Part shown: positions 41,653-50,424 of the stretch, piece after piece
Layout: each line of letters begins with the position of its first letter
How positions within the stretch are numbered: the first letter of the stretch is position 1
Origin: Bacteroidales bacterium
Lineage (GTDB): Bacteria; Bacteroidota; Bacteroidia; Bacteroidales; Bacteroidaceae
DNA: 64,000 nucleotides
NCBI GenBank assembly: GCA_015060865.1
Contig: SUXS01000007.1
Location: forward strand, 91,681-155,680
Reading direction: 5' to 3'
Made by a program: the position numbers and the translations under genes
The notes under the pieces: model-generated
What the model saw: the letters and a program-made list of their open reading frames with translations, nothing else
What the model was told of the DNA's origin: nothing
The model's database searches: none

Positions 41653-42906
41653 ATGAATAGAAAAGATTTTGAAATTATGGCTCCCGTAGGTTCACGCGAA
41701 TCACTTGCGGCAGCCATCCATGCAGGTGCCGACAGCATATATTTCGGCATCGAGAACCTGAACATGCGTGCCCGCTCGGCCAACACATTCAGCATCGATG
41801 ACTTGCGTGAGATAGCCACCACCTGCGATGCACATGGCATCAAGAGCTACCTTACCGTCAACACTATCATCTACGACGAGGACATCGCCCTGATGCGCAC
41901 CATCGTGGATGCAGCCCATGAGGCTGGTATTTCAGCCGTTATTGCAGCCGACGTGGCCGTGATGAGCTACTGCAACAGCATAGGGCAGGAGGTGCATCTC
42001 AGCACCCAGCTCAACATCAGCAATGCCGAGGCTCTCAAGTTCTATGCCCGATTTGCCGATGTGGTGGTACTTGCCCGCGAACTCAATCTGAAGCAGGTGG
42101 CAGCCATATATAAAACTATCCAAGACGAACAGATACGCGGTCCCAAGGGCGAACTCATCCGCATTGAGATGTTCTGCCACGGGGCGCTCTGCATGGCCGT
42201 TTCGGGCAAGTGCTATCTGAGTCTGCACGAGTTGAACGCATCGGCCAACCGTGGTGCGTGCATGCAGGTGTGTCGCAGGGGCTATGCTCCCTATCTGCTC
42301 AGTGAGACTGACGGAGACATCGAACTGGAGGTAGACAACAAGTATGTGATGTCGCCCAAGGACCTCAAGACCATCCGCTTTATGGACGAAATGATGGAGG
42401 CAGGCGTACGGGTGTTCAAGATAGAGGGACGTGCCCGAGGTCCCGAATATGTGAAAACCGTAGTCGAATGTTACAGCGAGGCTATCGACAGCTACCTTGA
42501 CGGTACGCTCACCGAAGCAAAAAAGGACGAGTGGGATGCGCGATTGCGCACTGTCTTCAACCGAGGATTCTGGAACGGCTATTACCTGGGGCAGCGCCTG
42601 GGTGAGTGGACACGCAACTACGGATCTGCCGCTACCGAGCGCAAGGTGTATGCAGGCAAGGGGATACGCTACTTCACGAATATCAGTGTGGCCGAATTCC
42701 TTATCGAAGCCACGGAGTTGCACGTGGGTGACAAGCTGCTCATTACAGGGCACACCACGGGTGCCATGTACCTTACCCTCGATGAGGCACGCGTGAACCT
42801 TAAACCGGTAGACACGGTGAAGAAGGGGGTACACGTATCATTCAAGGTACCTGACCGCATTCGCCCAGGCGACAAACTATATCTCATCAAATCAACTGAG
42901 GAGTGA
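41653..42906 (+). CDS. Peptidase U32 family protein (TrhP/YegQ-like)
   Basis: Start taken at 41653 (417 residues, MNRKDFEIMAPVGSRESLAA), where the family's usual N-terminus begins; the upstream extension is not conserved-looking and precedes the promoter. Marks: GADSIYFGIENLNMRA, EVHLSTQLNISN, the U32 signature region EMFCHGALCMAVSGKCYLS with NRGACMQVCRR (clustered Cys) and FKIEGRARGPEY. E. coli relatives (TrhP, RlhA) take part in hydroxylation of tRNA or rRNA, so an RNA-modification role is more likely than proteolysis. Confidence 0.88.
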   Translation: MNRKDFEIMAPVGSRESLAAAIHAGADSIYFGIENLNMRARSANTFSIDDLREIATTCDAHGIKSYLTVNTIIYDEDIALMRTIVDAAHEAGISAVIAADVAVMSYCNSIGQEVHLSTQLNISNAEALKFYARFADVVVLARELNLKQVAAIYKTIQDEQIRGPKGELIRIEMFCHGALCMAVSGKCYLSLHELNASANRGACMQVCRRGYAPYLLSETDGDIELEVDNKYVMSPKDLKTIRFMDEMMEAGVRVFKIEGRARGPEYVKTVVECYSEAIDSYLDGTLTEAKKDEWDARLRTVFNRGFWNGYYLGQRLGEWTRNYGSAATERKVYAGKGIRYFTNISVAEFLIEATELHVGDKLLITGHTTGAMYLTLDEARVNLKPVDTVKKGVHVSFKVPDRIRPGDKLYLIKSTEE

Positions 42907-42910
42907 AACA

Positions 42911-43063
42911 TTAGTTAAAGAGGCGACGTGACCGTTCTTGTCTTCGACGACGCAAGAAGGGGGTATCATAACCTTTGGTTTGCGGCAGAGAGAATCTGGA
43001 GGAGCCGAGAAGCATCTCCGACTTTGCATCTACCAATGCTTGCTGAAAAAACTTAGTTCCCAT
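42911..43063 (-). CDS. Candidate 50-residue basic protein with its own promoter
   Basis: From the ATG at 43061-43063 the frame reads MGTKFFQQALVDAKSEMLLG and ends with FLRRRRQERSRRLFN. A longer start at 43096 would lie on the -7 box itself. A well-spaced promoter precedes it (43096-43127), and it converges on the U32 gene, 4 bases away. I do not recognise the family. The Arg-rich end suggests nucleic-acid or ribosome binding, which is inference; an RNA gene is the alternative. Confidence 0.45.
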   Translation of the reverse strand: MGTKFFQQALVDAKSEMLLGSSRFSLPQTKGYDTPFLRRRRQERSRRLFN

Positions 43064-43095
43064 ACATTGAGCGAATAAGATGATTACTTTGAGCA

Positions 43096-43127
43096 CAAAA
43101 GTAACATCTACAACTCAACACCACCAA
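43096..43127 (-). promoter_or_regulatory. Promoter of the 50-residue ORF
   Basis: Minus strand TTG (43125-43127), 21-base spacer, TACTTTTG (43096-43103). Confidence 0.65.
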
Positions 43128-43146
43128 CCTAATTTGTACAAATCAA

Positions 43147-43181
43147 TAGGGTAGAAACTAACGATAACAGTTTCTACCCTA
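43147..43181 (-). terminator. Hairpin downstream of rsmI
   Basis: 13-base perfect arms TAGGGTAGAAACT / AGTTTCTACCCTA with a 9-base loop, about 40 bases after the rsmI stop. There is no clear U-run on the minus strand. It separates rsmI from the small-ORF promoter. Confidence 0.65.
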
Positions 43182-43219
43182 CATTTGGAACATATTTCTC
43201 CCGTGTTCACGACGCCGCG

Positions 43220-43906
43220 TCACGACATTTCAGCATATCCGTCCAGGATAATGACAATTTCCCCACGCGGCTCGGTGGCCGTAAAGTGGGCAATAACCTC
43301 GGCAAGAGTACCACGTACCGTCTCTTCGTGCAGTTTGGAAATTTCACGGCAAACGGCCACTCTACGTTCAGGACCAAAGAAATCAGCAAACTGGGTTAAT
43401 GTTTTGACCAACCTGTAGGGCGATTCGTAGAAAATCATTGTGCGCCGCTCCGTCTGGAGAGCCAACAGGCGAGTTTGTCTTCCCTTCTTTTGGGGCAAGA
43501 AACCCTCAAAACAAAAACGGTCGTTGGGAAGACCCGACGACACAAGTGCCGGTACAAACGCCGTGGCACCAGGCAGGCACTGCACCTCAATGTTGTTACG
43601 GACACACTCGCGAACGAGCAAGAAGCCAGGGTCACTGATTGCCGGTGTACCCGCATCGGACACTAGTGCTACCGTCTCACCGGCCAACATGCGCTGCACA
43701 AGAGGCTCTATGGTCTTGTGCTCGTTAAACTTGTGGTGCGACTGCAGAGCATTTTTAATTTCATAGTGTTTGAGCAGGATACCGCTTGTACGTGTATCTT
43801 CGGCTAAAATAAGGTCTGCCTCTTTCAGTACACGGATAGCACGAAAAGTCATATCCTCCAGATTCCCCACGGGAGTAGGCACTACATATAATCGTCCGGA
43901 TGCCAT
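43220..43906 (-). CDS. rsmI: 16S rRNA (cytidine1402-2'-O)-methyltransferase
   Basis: Methylates the ribose of C1402 in the decoding centre of 16S rRNA, using SAM. The 228 residues have the tetrapyrrole-methylase fold: N-terminal LYVVPTPVGNLEDMTFRAI, ILAEDTRTSGILLKHY, LVSDAGTPAISDPGFLLVRE and FYESPYRLVKTL, all diagnostic for RsmI. It is slightly shorter than E. coli RsmI (286) because it lacks the C-terminal extension, as is common in this phylum. It is divergent from tdk; a minus-strand -7 box TAAATTTG lies at 43964-43971. Confidence 0.95.
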   Translation of the reverse strand: MASGRLYVVPTPVGNLEDMTFRAIRVLKEADLILAEDTRTSGILLKHYEIKNALQSHHKFNEHKTIEPLVQRMLAGETVALVSDAGTPAISDPGFLLVRECVRNNIEVQCLPGATAFVPALVSSGLPNDRFCFEGFLPQKKGRQTRLLALQTERRTMIFYESPYRLVKTLTQFADFFGPERRVAVCREISKLHEETVRGTLAEVIAHFTATEPRGEIVIILDGYAEMS

Positions 43907-44019
43907 TGTGTTATGTTGTTATACATTAATAGATAAACTATACTACAGATAATCTATCGACTGCAAATTTACAGATAAGATTTAAGAAAATAAAACAAAA
44001 GGAATTGAAAAAATACTAT

Positions 44020-44027
44020 TACCTTTG
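44020..44027 (+). promoter_or_regulatory. -7 box upstream of tdk
   Basis: TACCTTTG, 39 bases before the tdk ATG; the nearest TTG (44005-44007) is too close to be a standard -33 box. Confidence 0.5.
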
Positions 44028-44066
44028 TATCTTGAAGATATAAATCAAGCATAACAAACAAACATA

Positions 44067-44663
44067 ATGGCAGACTTTTCAGAAGACAGAGTGATAGAGA
44101 CACAGCGCCGTGGGCGTATCGAGGTCATATGTGGTTCTATGTTTTCGGGTAAAACAGAAGAACTCATCCGGCGGATGAAACGTGCACAGTTTGCACGGCA
44201 GAAGGTGGAAATATTCAAACCCGCCATTGATACACGCTACTCAGTAGAAGAGGTGGTGTCGCACGACAGTAACTCCATAGCTTCTACTCCAGTAGAGTCG
44301 TCGGCAAGCATATTACTGCTATCGACGGATATAGAAGTGGTGGGTATCGATGAGGCCCAATTCTTCGACGACGGTCTTGTGGAGGTATGCAACGAACTGG
44401 CAAAGCGGGGCGTGCGTGTCATCGTAGCCGGTCTCGACATGGACTACAAGTGTGTTCCCTTCGGCCCCATGCCTTCCCTATTAGCCATTGCTGACGAAGT
44501 AAGCAAGGTGCATGCCATCTGCGTACGTTGTGGCAACCTCGCCTACGTGTCGCACCGCACCATAGACAACGACAAGCGCGTACTCTTGGGCGAGAAGATG
44601 GAGTACGAGCCCTTATGTCGTGTCTGCTATGAGAAGGCCATGGCAAGCAAGGGAAATAATTGA
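44067..44663 (+). CDS. tdk: Thymidine kinase
   Basis: Salvage enzyme phosphorylating thymidine with ATP. The 198-residue type II enzyme has P-loop GSMFSGKT (23-30), the Asp motif [10 protein letters not shown], the lasso/zinc-binding Cys pairs (CVRCGN and CRVCYEKA) and [10 protein letters not shown] at the C-terminus. It is tetrameric in known members. Intact and complete. Confidence 0.95.
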   Translation: MADFSEDRVIETQRRGRIEVICGSMFSGKTEELIRRMKRAQFARQKVEIFKPAIDTRYSVEEVVSHDSNSIASTPVESSASILLLSTDIEVVGIDEAQFFDDGLVEVCNELAKRGVRVIVAGLDMDYKCVPFGPMPSLLAIADEVSKVHAICVRCGNLAYVSHRTIDNDKRVLLGEKMEYEPLCRVCYEKAMASKGNN

Positions 44664-44746
44664 CAATGGAGAATTGATAATGGAGAATTAGCTTGCTGAA
44701 AGCAATTTTCACTTTTAATATCCTCAATCCTAAACTCTCAAGGTTC
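44664..44746. repeat. AT-rich GGAGAATTGATAATGGAG-type spacer repeat
   Basis: GACAATGGAGAATTGATAAT and following bases are the simple reiteration common between genes of this order; similar short units occur in the LRR gene at 40314-40350. Confidence 0.55.
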
Positions 44747-44803
44747 GTGCCAGTGAGCGAGAATCAAACTTGCTTGAACTCTCACAGCGAGCGCAGCCGA
44801 AGC
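44747..44803 (-). repeat. Interspersed palindrome family, copy 3 (reverse)
   Basis: On the minus strand TTCGGCTGCGCTCGCTGTGAG, an inner stem around TTCAAGCAAGTTTGA, then CTCGCTCACTGGCAC. It aligns with copies 1 and 2, with diverged flanks and a different inner stem. Confidence 0.65.
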
Positions 44804-44851
44804 TCAACAACGAAGTTATTAACCATCATCCCTCAACCATAGACCAGCCTT

Positions 44852-45979
44852 ATGAACAAAGAAATCACCTTTGACCGCTTCATCCGAGGGCTCATTGCCA
44901 TAGCAGGATGTGTGATTGCCTATCTACTCATAAGCAGATTGAGCGGTGCATTACTGCCATTTCTCATCGCATGGTTGTTCTGCTACTTGGTATATCCTAT
45001 CGTAAAGTTTTTTCAATATCGGTTGAAGTTCAAGAGTCGCGCCTTGTCTATCATCACGGTATTGTTGCTATTGACGGGGATCGTGGTAGGGATTTGTTTC
45101 GCCGTGATACCTCCTATCGTAGAGGAGATGGTGATGCTCAAGGAATTTATTATCAATTACCTCACCTCAGATGGCAACAACGCCACCATCCCCGATGTTA
45201 TCAATAGGTTTATTCATGAGAACATCGACATGCAACAGGTAGAAGCCTACTTCTCTGTAGAGCGCATCGGTGAGCTCATCAAAGGATTGTTACCCAAAAT
45301 ATGGAACGTAGTGACACAGTCGTTCAATATGGTGGGAGCCGTAGTCGCAGTCTTCATGATTATAGTCTACATATTCTTTATCCTCAATGACTACGAGTCA
45401 ATGGCACGCGGTTGGCTACGCCTCATTCCCGAGAAGCACCGTGAACGTGTGGTAACCCTGTGCAATGATGTAGAAGAAAGCATGAGCAATTACTTTCGCG
45501 GCCAGTCGCTTATAGCTCTGTGTGTAGGCATACTATTCTGTATCGGATTTCTTATCATAGATTTTCCCATGGCTATTGGGTTTGGCCTTTTTGTCGGCAT
45601 GCTCAACATTGTCCCCTACCTACAAATAACCTCCATCGTACCGATGATCTTCTTAGCCTTGGTGAAAGCTGCCAATACTGGGGAGAACTTTTGGTGGATC
45701 CTTATTGCTGCAGGCATCGTAATGCTTGTGGTACAGATTATTCAAGAGACTATTCTTATTCCTCGTATCATGAACAAGGCTATTGGGCTCCATCCCGCAG
45801 TCATCCTGCTTTCTCTTTCTATTTGGGGTAGTCTGCTCGGTCTTGTAGGCATGATTATAGCACTTCCCGCCACGTCACTGATATTATCCTATTATCGCCA
45901 ATTTCTACGCAAACAAGAAAAAGTAGAACAAGAGCAGACAGACGAGCCAAAGAAAGAAACAGAAGAAATTGAGGCGTAA
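44852..45979 (+). CDS. AI-2E family (PerM) permease
   Basis: 375-residue membrane protein with about seven or eight helices, starting in a twin helix (GLIAIAGCVIAYLLISRLSG, then LPFLIAWLFCYLVYP). It has a central soluble segment (about 95-165) and the conserved blocks YFRGQSLIALCVG, GFGLFVGMLNIVPYL and IGLHPAVILLSLSIWG. The tail is charged (KKETEEIEA). Members export diverse small molecules or exchange Na+/H+; the AI-2 label is historical. Substrate unknown. Confidence 0.88.
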   Translation: MNKEITFDRFIRGLIAIAGCVIAYLLISRLSGALLPFLIAWLFCYLVYPIVKFFQYRLKFKSRALSIITVLLLLTGIVVGICFAVIPPIVEEMVMLKEFIINYLTSDGNNATIPDVINRFIHENIDMQQVEAYFSVERIGELIKGLLPKIWNVVTQSFNMVGAVVAVFMIIVYIFFILNDYESMARGWLRLIPEKHRERVVTLCNDVEESMSNYFRGQSLIALCVGILFCIGFLIIDFPMAIGFGLFVGMLNIVPYLQITSIVPMIFLALVKAANTGENFWWILIAAGIVMLVVQIIQETILIPRIMNKAIGLHPAVILLSLSIWGSLLGLVGMIIALPATSLILSYYRQFLRKQEKVEQEQTDEPKKETEEIEA

Positions 45980-46002
45980 TAGGTAAAAAGAGAAGGAAAA
46001 AA

Positions 46003-46033
46003 TTTGTAGTTCCACAAAAACTTCCTATCTTTG
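46003..46033 (+). promoter_or_regulatory. Promoter of tRNA-Lys
   Basis: TTTG (46003-46006), 19-base spacer, TATCTTTG (46026-46033), a full consensus match. Confidence 0.8.
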
Positions 46034-46058
46034 CACCCGCTTAACGGCAACTAAGGTC

Positions 46059-46131
46059 GATTCGCTAGCTCAGCAGGTAGAGCACATCCCTTTTAAGGAT
46101 GGGGTCTTGGGTTCGAGCCCCAAGCGAATCA
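46059..46131 (+). tRNA. tRNA-Lys (TTT)
   Basis: 73-base cloverleaf: acceptor GATTCGC with GCGAATC, D-arm GCTCAGCAGGTAGAGC, anticodon loop CTTTTAA (anticodon TTT), T-arm TGGGTTCGAGCCCCA, discriminator A. CCA is not encoded. Confidence 0.96.
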
Positions 46132-46157
46132 CAGGAAGATTCCAACCGAATTACAGG

Positions 46158-46194
46158 AAGAGAGAAGAGTTTAAAGCCCTTCTCTCTTTTGTTT
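46158..46194 (+). terminator. Terminator after tRNA-Lys
   Basis: AAGAGAGAAG pairs with CTTCTCTCTT across an 11-base loop, followed by TTGTTT. Confidence 0.75.
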
Positions 46195-46346
46195 ATTCCC
46201 AACACCGGATATACCTTTCCATACAATCTTCCTTAAATATCTCTGATAAGCCTCACCATTCGAACAATTCGCAGATTCGGTTGTTGCTCTCATTACTCTT
46301 TGTTAGAAAGGGTAAATTATGTGTAACCTAAAAAGTAATCATAAAC

Positions 46347-47255
46347 ATGAGTGAAAGAATTGTCGTAATAGGAAGCTGTAATACTGATATGGTAATCAGT
46401 TTGGAACGACTTCCTTTACCGGGCGAAACGCTCATCGGAGGAGAGTTCTTCATGAATCCCGGTGGGAAAGGCGCCAACCAAGCTGTAGCTGCCGCACGCT
46501 TAGGTGGTCATGTCAGTTTTGTTGCCAAGGTTGGCCTGGACTCCTTAGGGAAGAAGGCCTTGGAGCAGTACAAGGTCGAGGGGATAGATATATCTCATAT
46601 CTCTACAAGCGAGAGCCAACCTTCGGGGGTAGCATTGATCATGGTAGATGCTCATGGTGAAAACAGCATTGCTGTAGCATCTGGAGCAAATGCCTCATTG
46701 GGAGTCAAAGATATTGACCATGCCAAAGAGACGATTGCGCAATCTGCAATCGTACTCATGCAATTGGAGACCTCTCTTGCGACTATAGAATATGCAGCAC
46801 GCATAGCTAAGGATATGGGCAAAAAGGTCATTCTTAATCCCGCTCCTGCACAAGTCCTTCCCGATTCCTTATTGAAGAATCTTTATATGATTATAGCCAA
46901 TGAGACCGAAACTGAATATATTGCGGGTATCCAAATTACGGATATGGATAGTGTTGCTCGTGCGGCAGACATCATTTCAGCTAAAGGAGTAGACTGTATC
47001 ATTATCACTCTCGGGTCAAGAGGAGCATTTGTCAAAGAGAAAGGACGATATCACCAAATACCGGCTCACAAGGTCAAAGCTGTAGATGCTACAGCTGCAG
47101 GTGACACATTCTGTGGAGCCATATGCGTGGCATTAGCCGAAGGGAAAAGTCTCACCGAAGCGGTAGAGTTTGCCAATCGCTGCGCCTCAATTACCGTCAC
47201 CCGAATGGGTGCACAGTCATCTCTGCCATACCGAAGAGAGATAGAAGAATCTTGA
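46347..47255 (+). CDS. rbsK: Ribokinase
   Basis: PfkB-family kinase converting ribose to ribose 5-phosphate. 302 residues: N-terminal GSCNTDMVISLERLPLPGET, GGKGANQAVAAARLGG (sugar-binding), and the PfkB signature 2 DATAAGDTFCGA with the catalytic Asp. It lies 50 bases upstream of a sugar-permease-like gene in the same direction, which supports a ribose-uptake pair. A related pentose or nucleoside substrate is possible. Confidence 0.92.
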   Translation: MSERIVVIGSCNTDMVISLERLPLPGETLIGGEFFMNPGGKGANQAVAAARLGGHVSFVAKVGLDSLGKKALEQYKVEGIDISHISTSESQPSGVALIMVDAHGENSIAVASGANASLGVKDIDHAKETIAQSAIVLMQLETSLATIEYAARIAKDMGKKVILNPAPAQVLPDSLLKNLYMIIANETETEYIAGIQITDMDSVARAADIISAKGVDCIIITLGSRGAFVKEKGRYHQIPAHKVKAVDATAAGDTFCGAICVALAEGKSLTEAVEFANRCASITVTRMGAQSSLPYRREIEES

Positions 47256-47305
47256 TGGATTCATTGGTTAAGTCTCATATGTTTTTATTTTAAAATAGTT
47301 TCAAT

Positions 47306-48313
47306 ATGTTCATCGTAAATAATTATCTGTTAGCTGTAGTACTATGCTTTATCACCATGCTCTGCTGGGGATCGTGGGCTAATACCCAAAAACTGGCCGG
47401 CAAGTCCTGGCGCTACGAGTTATTCTATTGGGATTACGTCATAGGCATTCTACTCTTCTCTATTGTACTGGGATTCACCTTGGGAAGCATGGGAGAGGCA
47501 GGACGCAGTTTTGTTACAGACCTTAAACAGATTACTCCAGGCAATTATGTCAGTGCACTTATTGGCGGTGCCGTATTTAATTTAGGTAACATCCTATTGT
47601 CAGCTTCCGTATCAATGGCCGGCATGACCGTGGCCTTTCCGCTAGGAGTAGGTATCGCACTGGTATTGGGCGTAATCATCAATTACATTGGCGCGCCCCA
47701 AGGAGACCCCATCACGCTATTCCTAGGAGTATTGTTTGTCGTGGTTGCCATTATACTCAATGCTGTAGCCTCAGGCAAGACCCATCGGTCAGAAGGCTCC
47801 AACAGCAGCAAGAAAGGTATAGTGATTGCCATCTGTGCAGGTGTACTGATGTCGTTCTTCTATCGTTTCGTAGCATCCGCCATGGACCTCAACAATTTCG
47901 ACTCACCTACCCCCGGCATGGCTACTCCATATTCTGCATTTTTCATTTTTGCTGTAGGTATCTTCGTCAGCAATTTATTATTCAACACCATTGCCATGCG
48001 ACGTCCTTTCGAAGGAAAGCCAGTCAGCTACAAAGCATATTTCTCTGGTCGAATGAGTCTTCACTTGGTAGGTATCCTTGGAGGTGTAATATGGGGACTC
48101 GGTACAGCTCTCAGCTATATTGCTGCAGGAAAAGCAGGAGCTGCTGTCTCCTACGCTTTGGGGCAAGGTGCACCTATGGTTGCAGCATTGTGGGGAATTT
48201 TCATCTGGAAAGAATTCAAGGGGGCATCGCGCAGTGTCGAATGGTTGCTTGGTCTCATGTTTGTATTCTTCCTTTTAGGATTAGGAGCTATCATATTGTC
48301 TGGCGCCAATTGA
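47306..48313 (+). CDS. GRP/RhaT-type sugar permease
   Basis: 335-residue membrane protein with ten predicted helices of the drug/metabolite-transporter fold. It starts NNYLLAVVLCFITMLCWGSW, with the conserved NTQKLAGKSWRYELFYWDY and a C-terminal half KAGAAVSYALGQGAPMVAALWG. The nearest families are glucose/ribose porters (RbsU-like). Position after rbsK suggests ribose; specificity is inferred. A strong terminator follows. Confidence 0.85.
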   Translation: MFIVNNYLLAVVLCFITMLCWGSWANTQKLAGKSWRYELFYWDYVIGILLFSIVLGFTLGSMGEAGRSFVTDLKQITPGNYVSALIGGAVFNLGNILLSASVSMAGMTVAFPLGVGIALVLGVIINYIGAPQGDPITLFLGVLFVVVAIILNAVASGKTHRSEGSNSSKKGIVIAICAGVLMSFFYRFVASAMDLNNFDSPTPGMATPYSAFFIFAVGIFVSNLLFNTIAMRRPFEGKPVSYKAYFSGRMSLHLVGILGGVIWGLGTALSYIAAGKAGAAVSYALGQGAPMVAALWGIFIWKEFKGASRSVEWLLGLMFVFFLLGLGAIILSGAN

Positions 48314-48376
48314 TAGACGACAAATCACCGCATTCCAGGTAGTTCCTATATCTCCAACCACACGATACGCTCCCTT

Positions 48377-48419
48377 GAGGGTGTGCATTGAAAACAGAAG
48401 TGCACGCCCTCCTTTTTTT
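48377..48419 (+). terminator. Terminator of rbsK-permease operon
   Basis: GAGGGTGTGCA pairs with TGCACGCCCTC across a 13-base loop, then CTTTTTTT. Confidence 0.88.
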
Positions 48420-48611
48420 GCAAGAATGAGTCGATAAAAAGGGCCATTTCAGCTAATATTTTATGCTTTATTTTCTGATTTTACCATTATATTTGAATAT
48501 TTCATCCCATATAGTAATTTCACCCCAACAATAAGGTATGTAGCCTTAAAAATGGGAATTACTGAAAATAAAAACCGAACTTTGCACCGAAACAAGCGAA
48601 AAACAAACATT

Positions 48612-50270
48612 ATGATTAAGCATTATCTGAACTATGCGGAGGCAGCTATCAAAAATTATTGGAGTATGCCCGCATTTACCAATTATGGTAAGAACACCTT
48701 TACCTTCGGTCAAGTTGCAGAAAACATCGAGAAGTTGCACATATTGTTGCAAACCGCAGGCGTTGCCAAAGGCGATAAGATTGTCCTTTGCGCCAAGAAC
48801 TCTGCCGAGTGGGCCGCATCATTTATAGCTATTGGTACATACGATGGTGTAATGGTGCCTTTGCTCAACGACTTTACTACTGACAGCATACAGAAACTCA
48901 CCAATCACTCCGACGCCACTGCTATCTTTACAGAGCCCGAGATATGGGAGAAGATGAATGCCGAGGAGATGCCCAAGTTGAATATCGCCATCAATATCCA
49001 GAATTTCACTCCTATCTATACGAAGGGGCACGAGGTGGATGCCAAGGCATTCCACGATCAGTGTGAGCAGATATTCAAGGAACGCTTCCCCGAAGGCGTG
49101 AAGCCCGAGCATATCAGCTATCCCACAGGTAGTCTCGATGAGCTGGAACTGATCAACTACACTTCTGGAACAACAAGCGACCCGAAGGGCGTTATGCTGT
49201 CGGCACGCGCCATCAGCTCTAACATCGAGTTTGCTATCCCTAATATGCCCAATAAGCCCGGTTGGCACATCCTTTCTATGTTGCCCTTGGGCCACATGTA
49301 TGGTATGGCATTCGAATTTCTCTATCCCTTTGTGACGGGTTGCCACATCTTCTTCCTTGGCAAGACTCCAACTCCCTCGATTCTCATCAAGGCGTTGGGC
49401 GAGGTGAAGCCTTATATGCTGGTAACTGTACCTCTCGTAGTGGAGAAGATTTTCAAGGGTAAGGTGATGCCTACGCTCAACAAGCCCCATATGAAGTTGC
49501 TCACCGCTATCCCTGGTGTAAACAAGATTATCTATAACACTGTACGCAAAAAATTGCTCACCACATTTGGAGGCAATCTGGAGCGTGGTAGCCTTATTGT
49601 GGGCGGCGCTGCCATCAACGAAAAGGTGGAGAAACTGATGAAAAAGATGAACTTCCCCTATACCGTAGGTTATGGCATGACGGAGTGCGCTCCGCTCATC
49701 TGCTACAGGAACTGGCGCGAGTTTGCCATGCGCTCATGCGGAATGGCCGTCGACCGCCTTGAGGTGCGCATCGACTCTGAAGACCCGCAGAACGTAGTGG
49801 GCGAAATCCAGATCAAGGGTGACAATGTGATGGATGGGTACTATAAGAACCCCGAGGCCACTAAACAGGCCTTCACTGAGGATGGCTGGCTCAGGAGTGG
49901 TGACCTCGGTGTCATCGATGCAGAGGGTAACGTGTTTATCAAGGGACGCTCGAAGAATATGATTCTCAGCGGAAGCGGACAGAATATCTATCCCGAAGAG
50001 ATTGAGGACAAGTTCAATAGCCTTCCCCTTGTAACTGAGTCTATCGTCATCAGCCGTGGCAAGAAAATTGTGGCACTTGTAGTGCCCGATATGGATGCAT
50101 TCAAGAAACTCGAGGGCAATACCAAGAGCATCGACGAGATAATGAATGAATACTTAAAGCAAGTGAACGCCGAACTGCCGGCATACAGCAAAGTAGGCCA
50201 AATTGAGCTCCGTGAGGAGCCCTTCGAGAAGACTCCGAAACGCAGCATCAAGCGTTTCCTCTACTCGTAA
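48612..50270 (+). CDS. AMP-dependent acyl-CoA ligase (long-chain-fatty-acid-type)
   Basis: Start at 48612 (552 residues, MIKHYLNYAEAAIKNYW); the upstream extension is Lys/Arg/Asn-rich and overlaps promoter-like sequence. It activates a carboxylic acid as acyl-AMP, then acyl-CoA. Marks: P-loop YTSGTTSDPKGVMLS, LPLGHMYGM, GYGMTECAP, WLRSGDLGVID and the C-terminal KTPKRSIKRF with the catalytic Lys. Closest to fatty-acid ligases; chain length is unknown. It stands alone, with a 44-base palindrome after it. Confidence 0.88.
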   Translation: MIKHYLNYAEAAIKNYWSMPAFTNYGKNTFTFGQVAENIEKLHILLQTAGVAKGDKIVLCAKNSAEWAASFIAIGTYDGVMVPLLNDFTTDSIQKLTNHSDATAIFTEPEIWEKMNAEEMPKLNIAINIQNFTPIYTKGHEVDAKAFHDQCEQIFKERFPEGVKPEHISYPTGSLDELELINYTSGTTSDPKGVMLSARAISSNIEFAIPNMPNKPGWHILSMLPLGHMYGMAFEFLYPFVTGCHIFFLGKTPTPSILIKALGEVKPYMLVTVPLVVEKIFKGKVMPTLNKPHMKLLTAIPGVNKIIYNTVRKKLLTTFGGNLERGSLIVGGAAINEKVEKLMKKMNFPYTVGYGMTECAPLICYRNWREFAMRSCGMAVDRLEVRIDSEDPQNVVGEIQIKGDNVMDGYYKNPEATKQAFTEDGWLRSGDLGVIDAEGNVFIKGRSKNMILSGSGQNIYPEEIEDKFNSLPLVTESIVISRGKKIVALVVPDMDAFKKLEGNTKSIDEIMNEYLKQVNAELPAYSKVGQIELREEPFEKTPKRSIKRFLYS

Positions 50271-50349
50271 AACTCGACCAACCATTGACCTCAGACACGG
50301 ATTTATAGGCCGTTGGTCATTGTGTAGGCCACAAAAATGTTAAGTTTTC

Positions 50350-50393
50350 TTTCAAAAGTGCGAGTTTCTGCATAGAAATTCGTACTTTTGAAA
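50350..50393. promoter_or_regulatory. 44-base palindrome overlapping the LytTR-gene -7 box
   Basis: TTTCAAAAGTGCGAGTTTCT mirrors AGAAATTCGTACTTTTGAAA; the three non-Watson-Crick positions in the stem are all G-T, so the RNA would pair throughout. The right arm contains TACTTTTG (50383-50390), the presumed -7 box 34 bases before the ATG. It could be an operator for autoregulation or a terminator of the ligase gene; there is no U-run. Confidence 0.6.
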
Positions 50394-50424
50394 TCGAAAA
50401 CGATTATTAGCTGCAAACGACACG

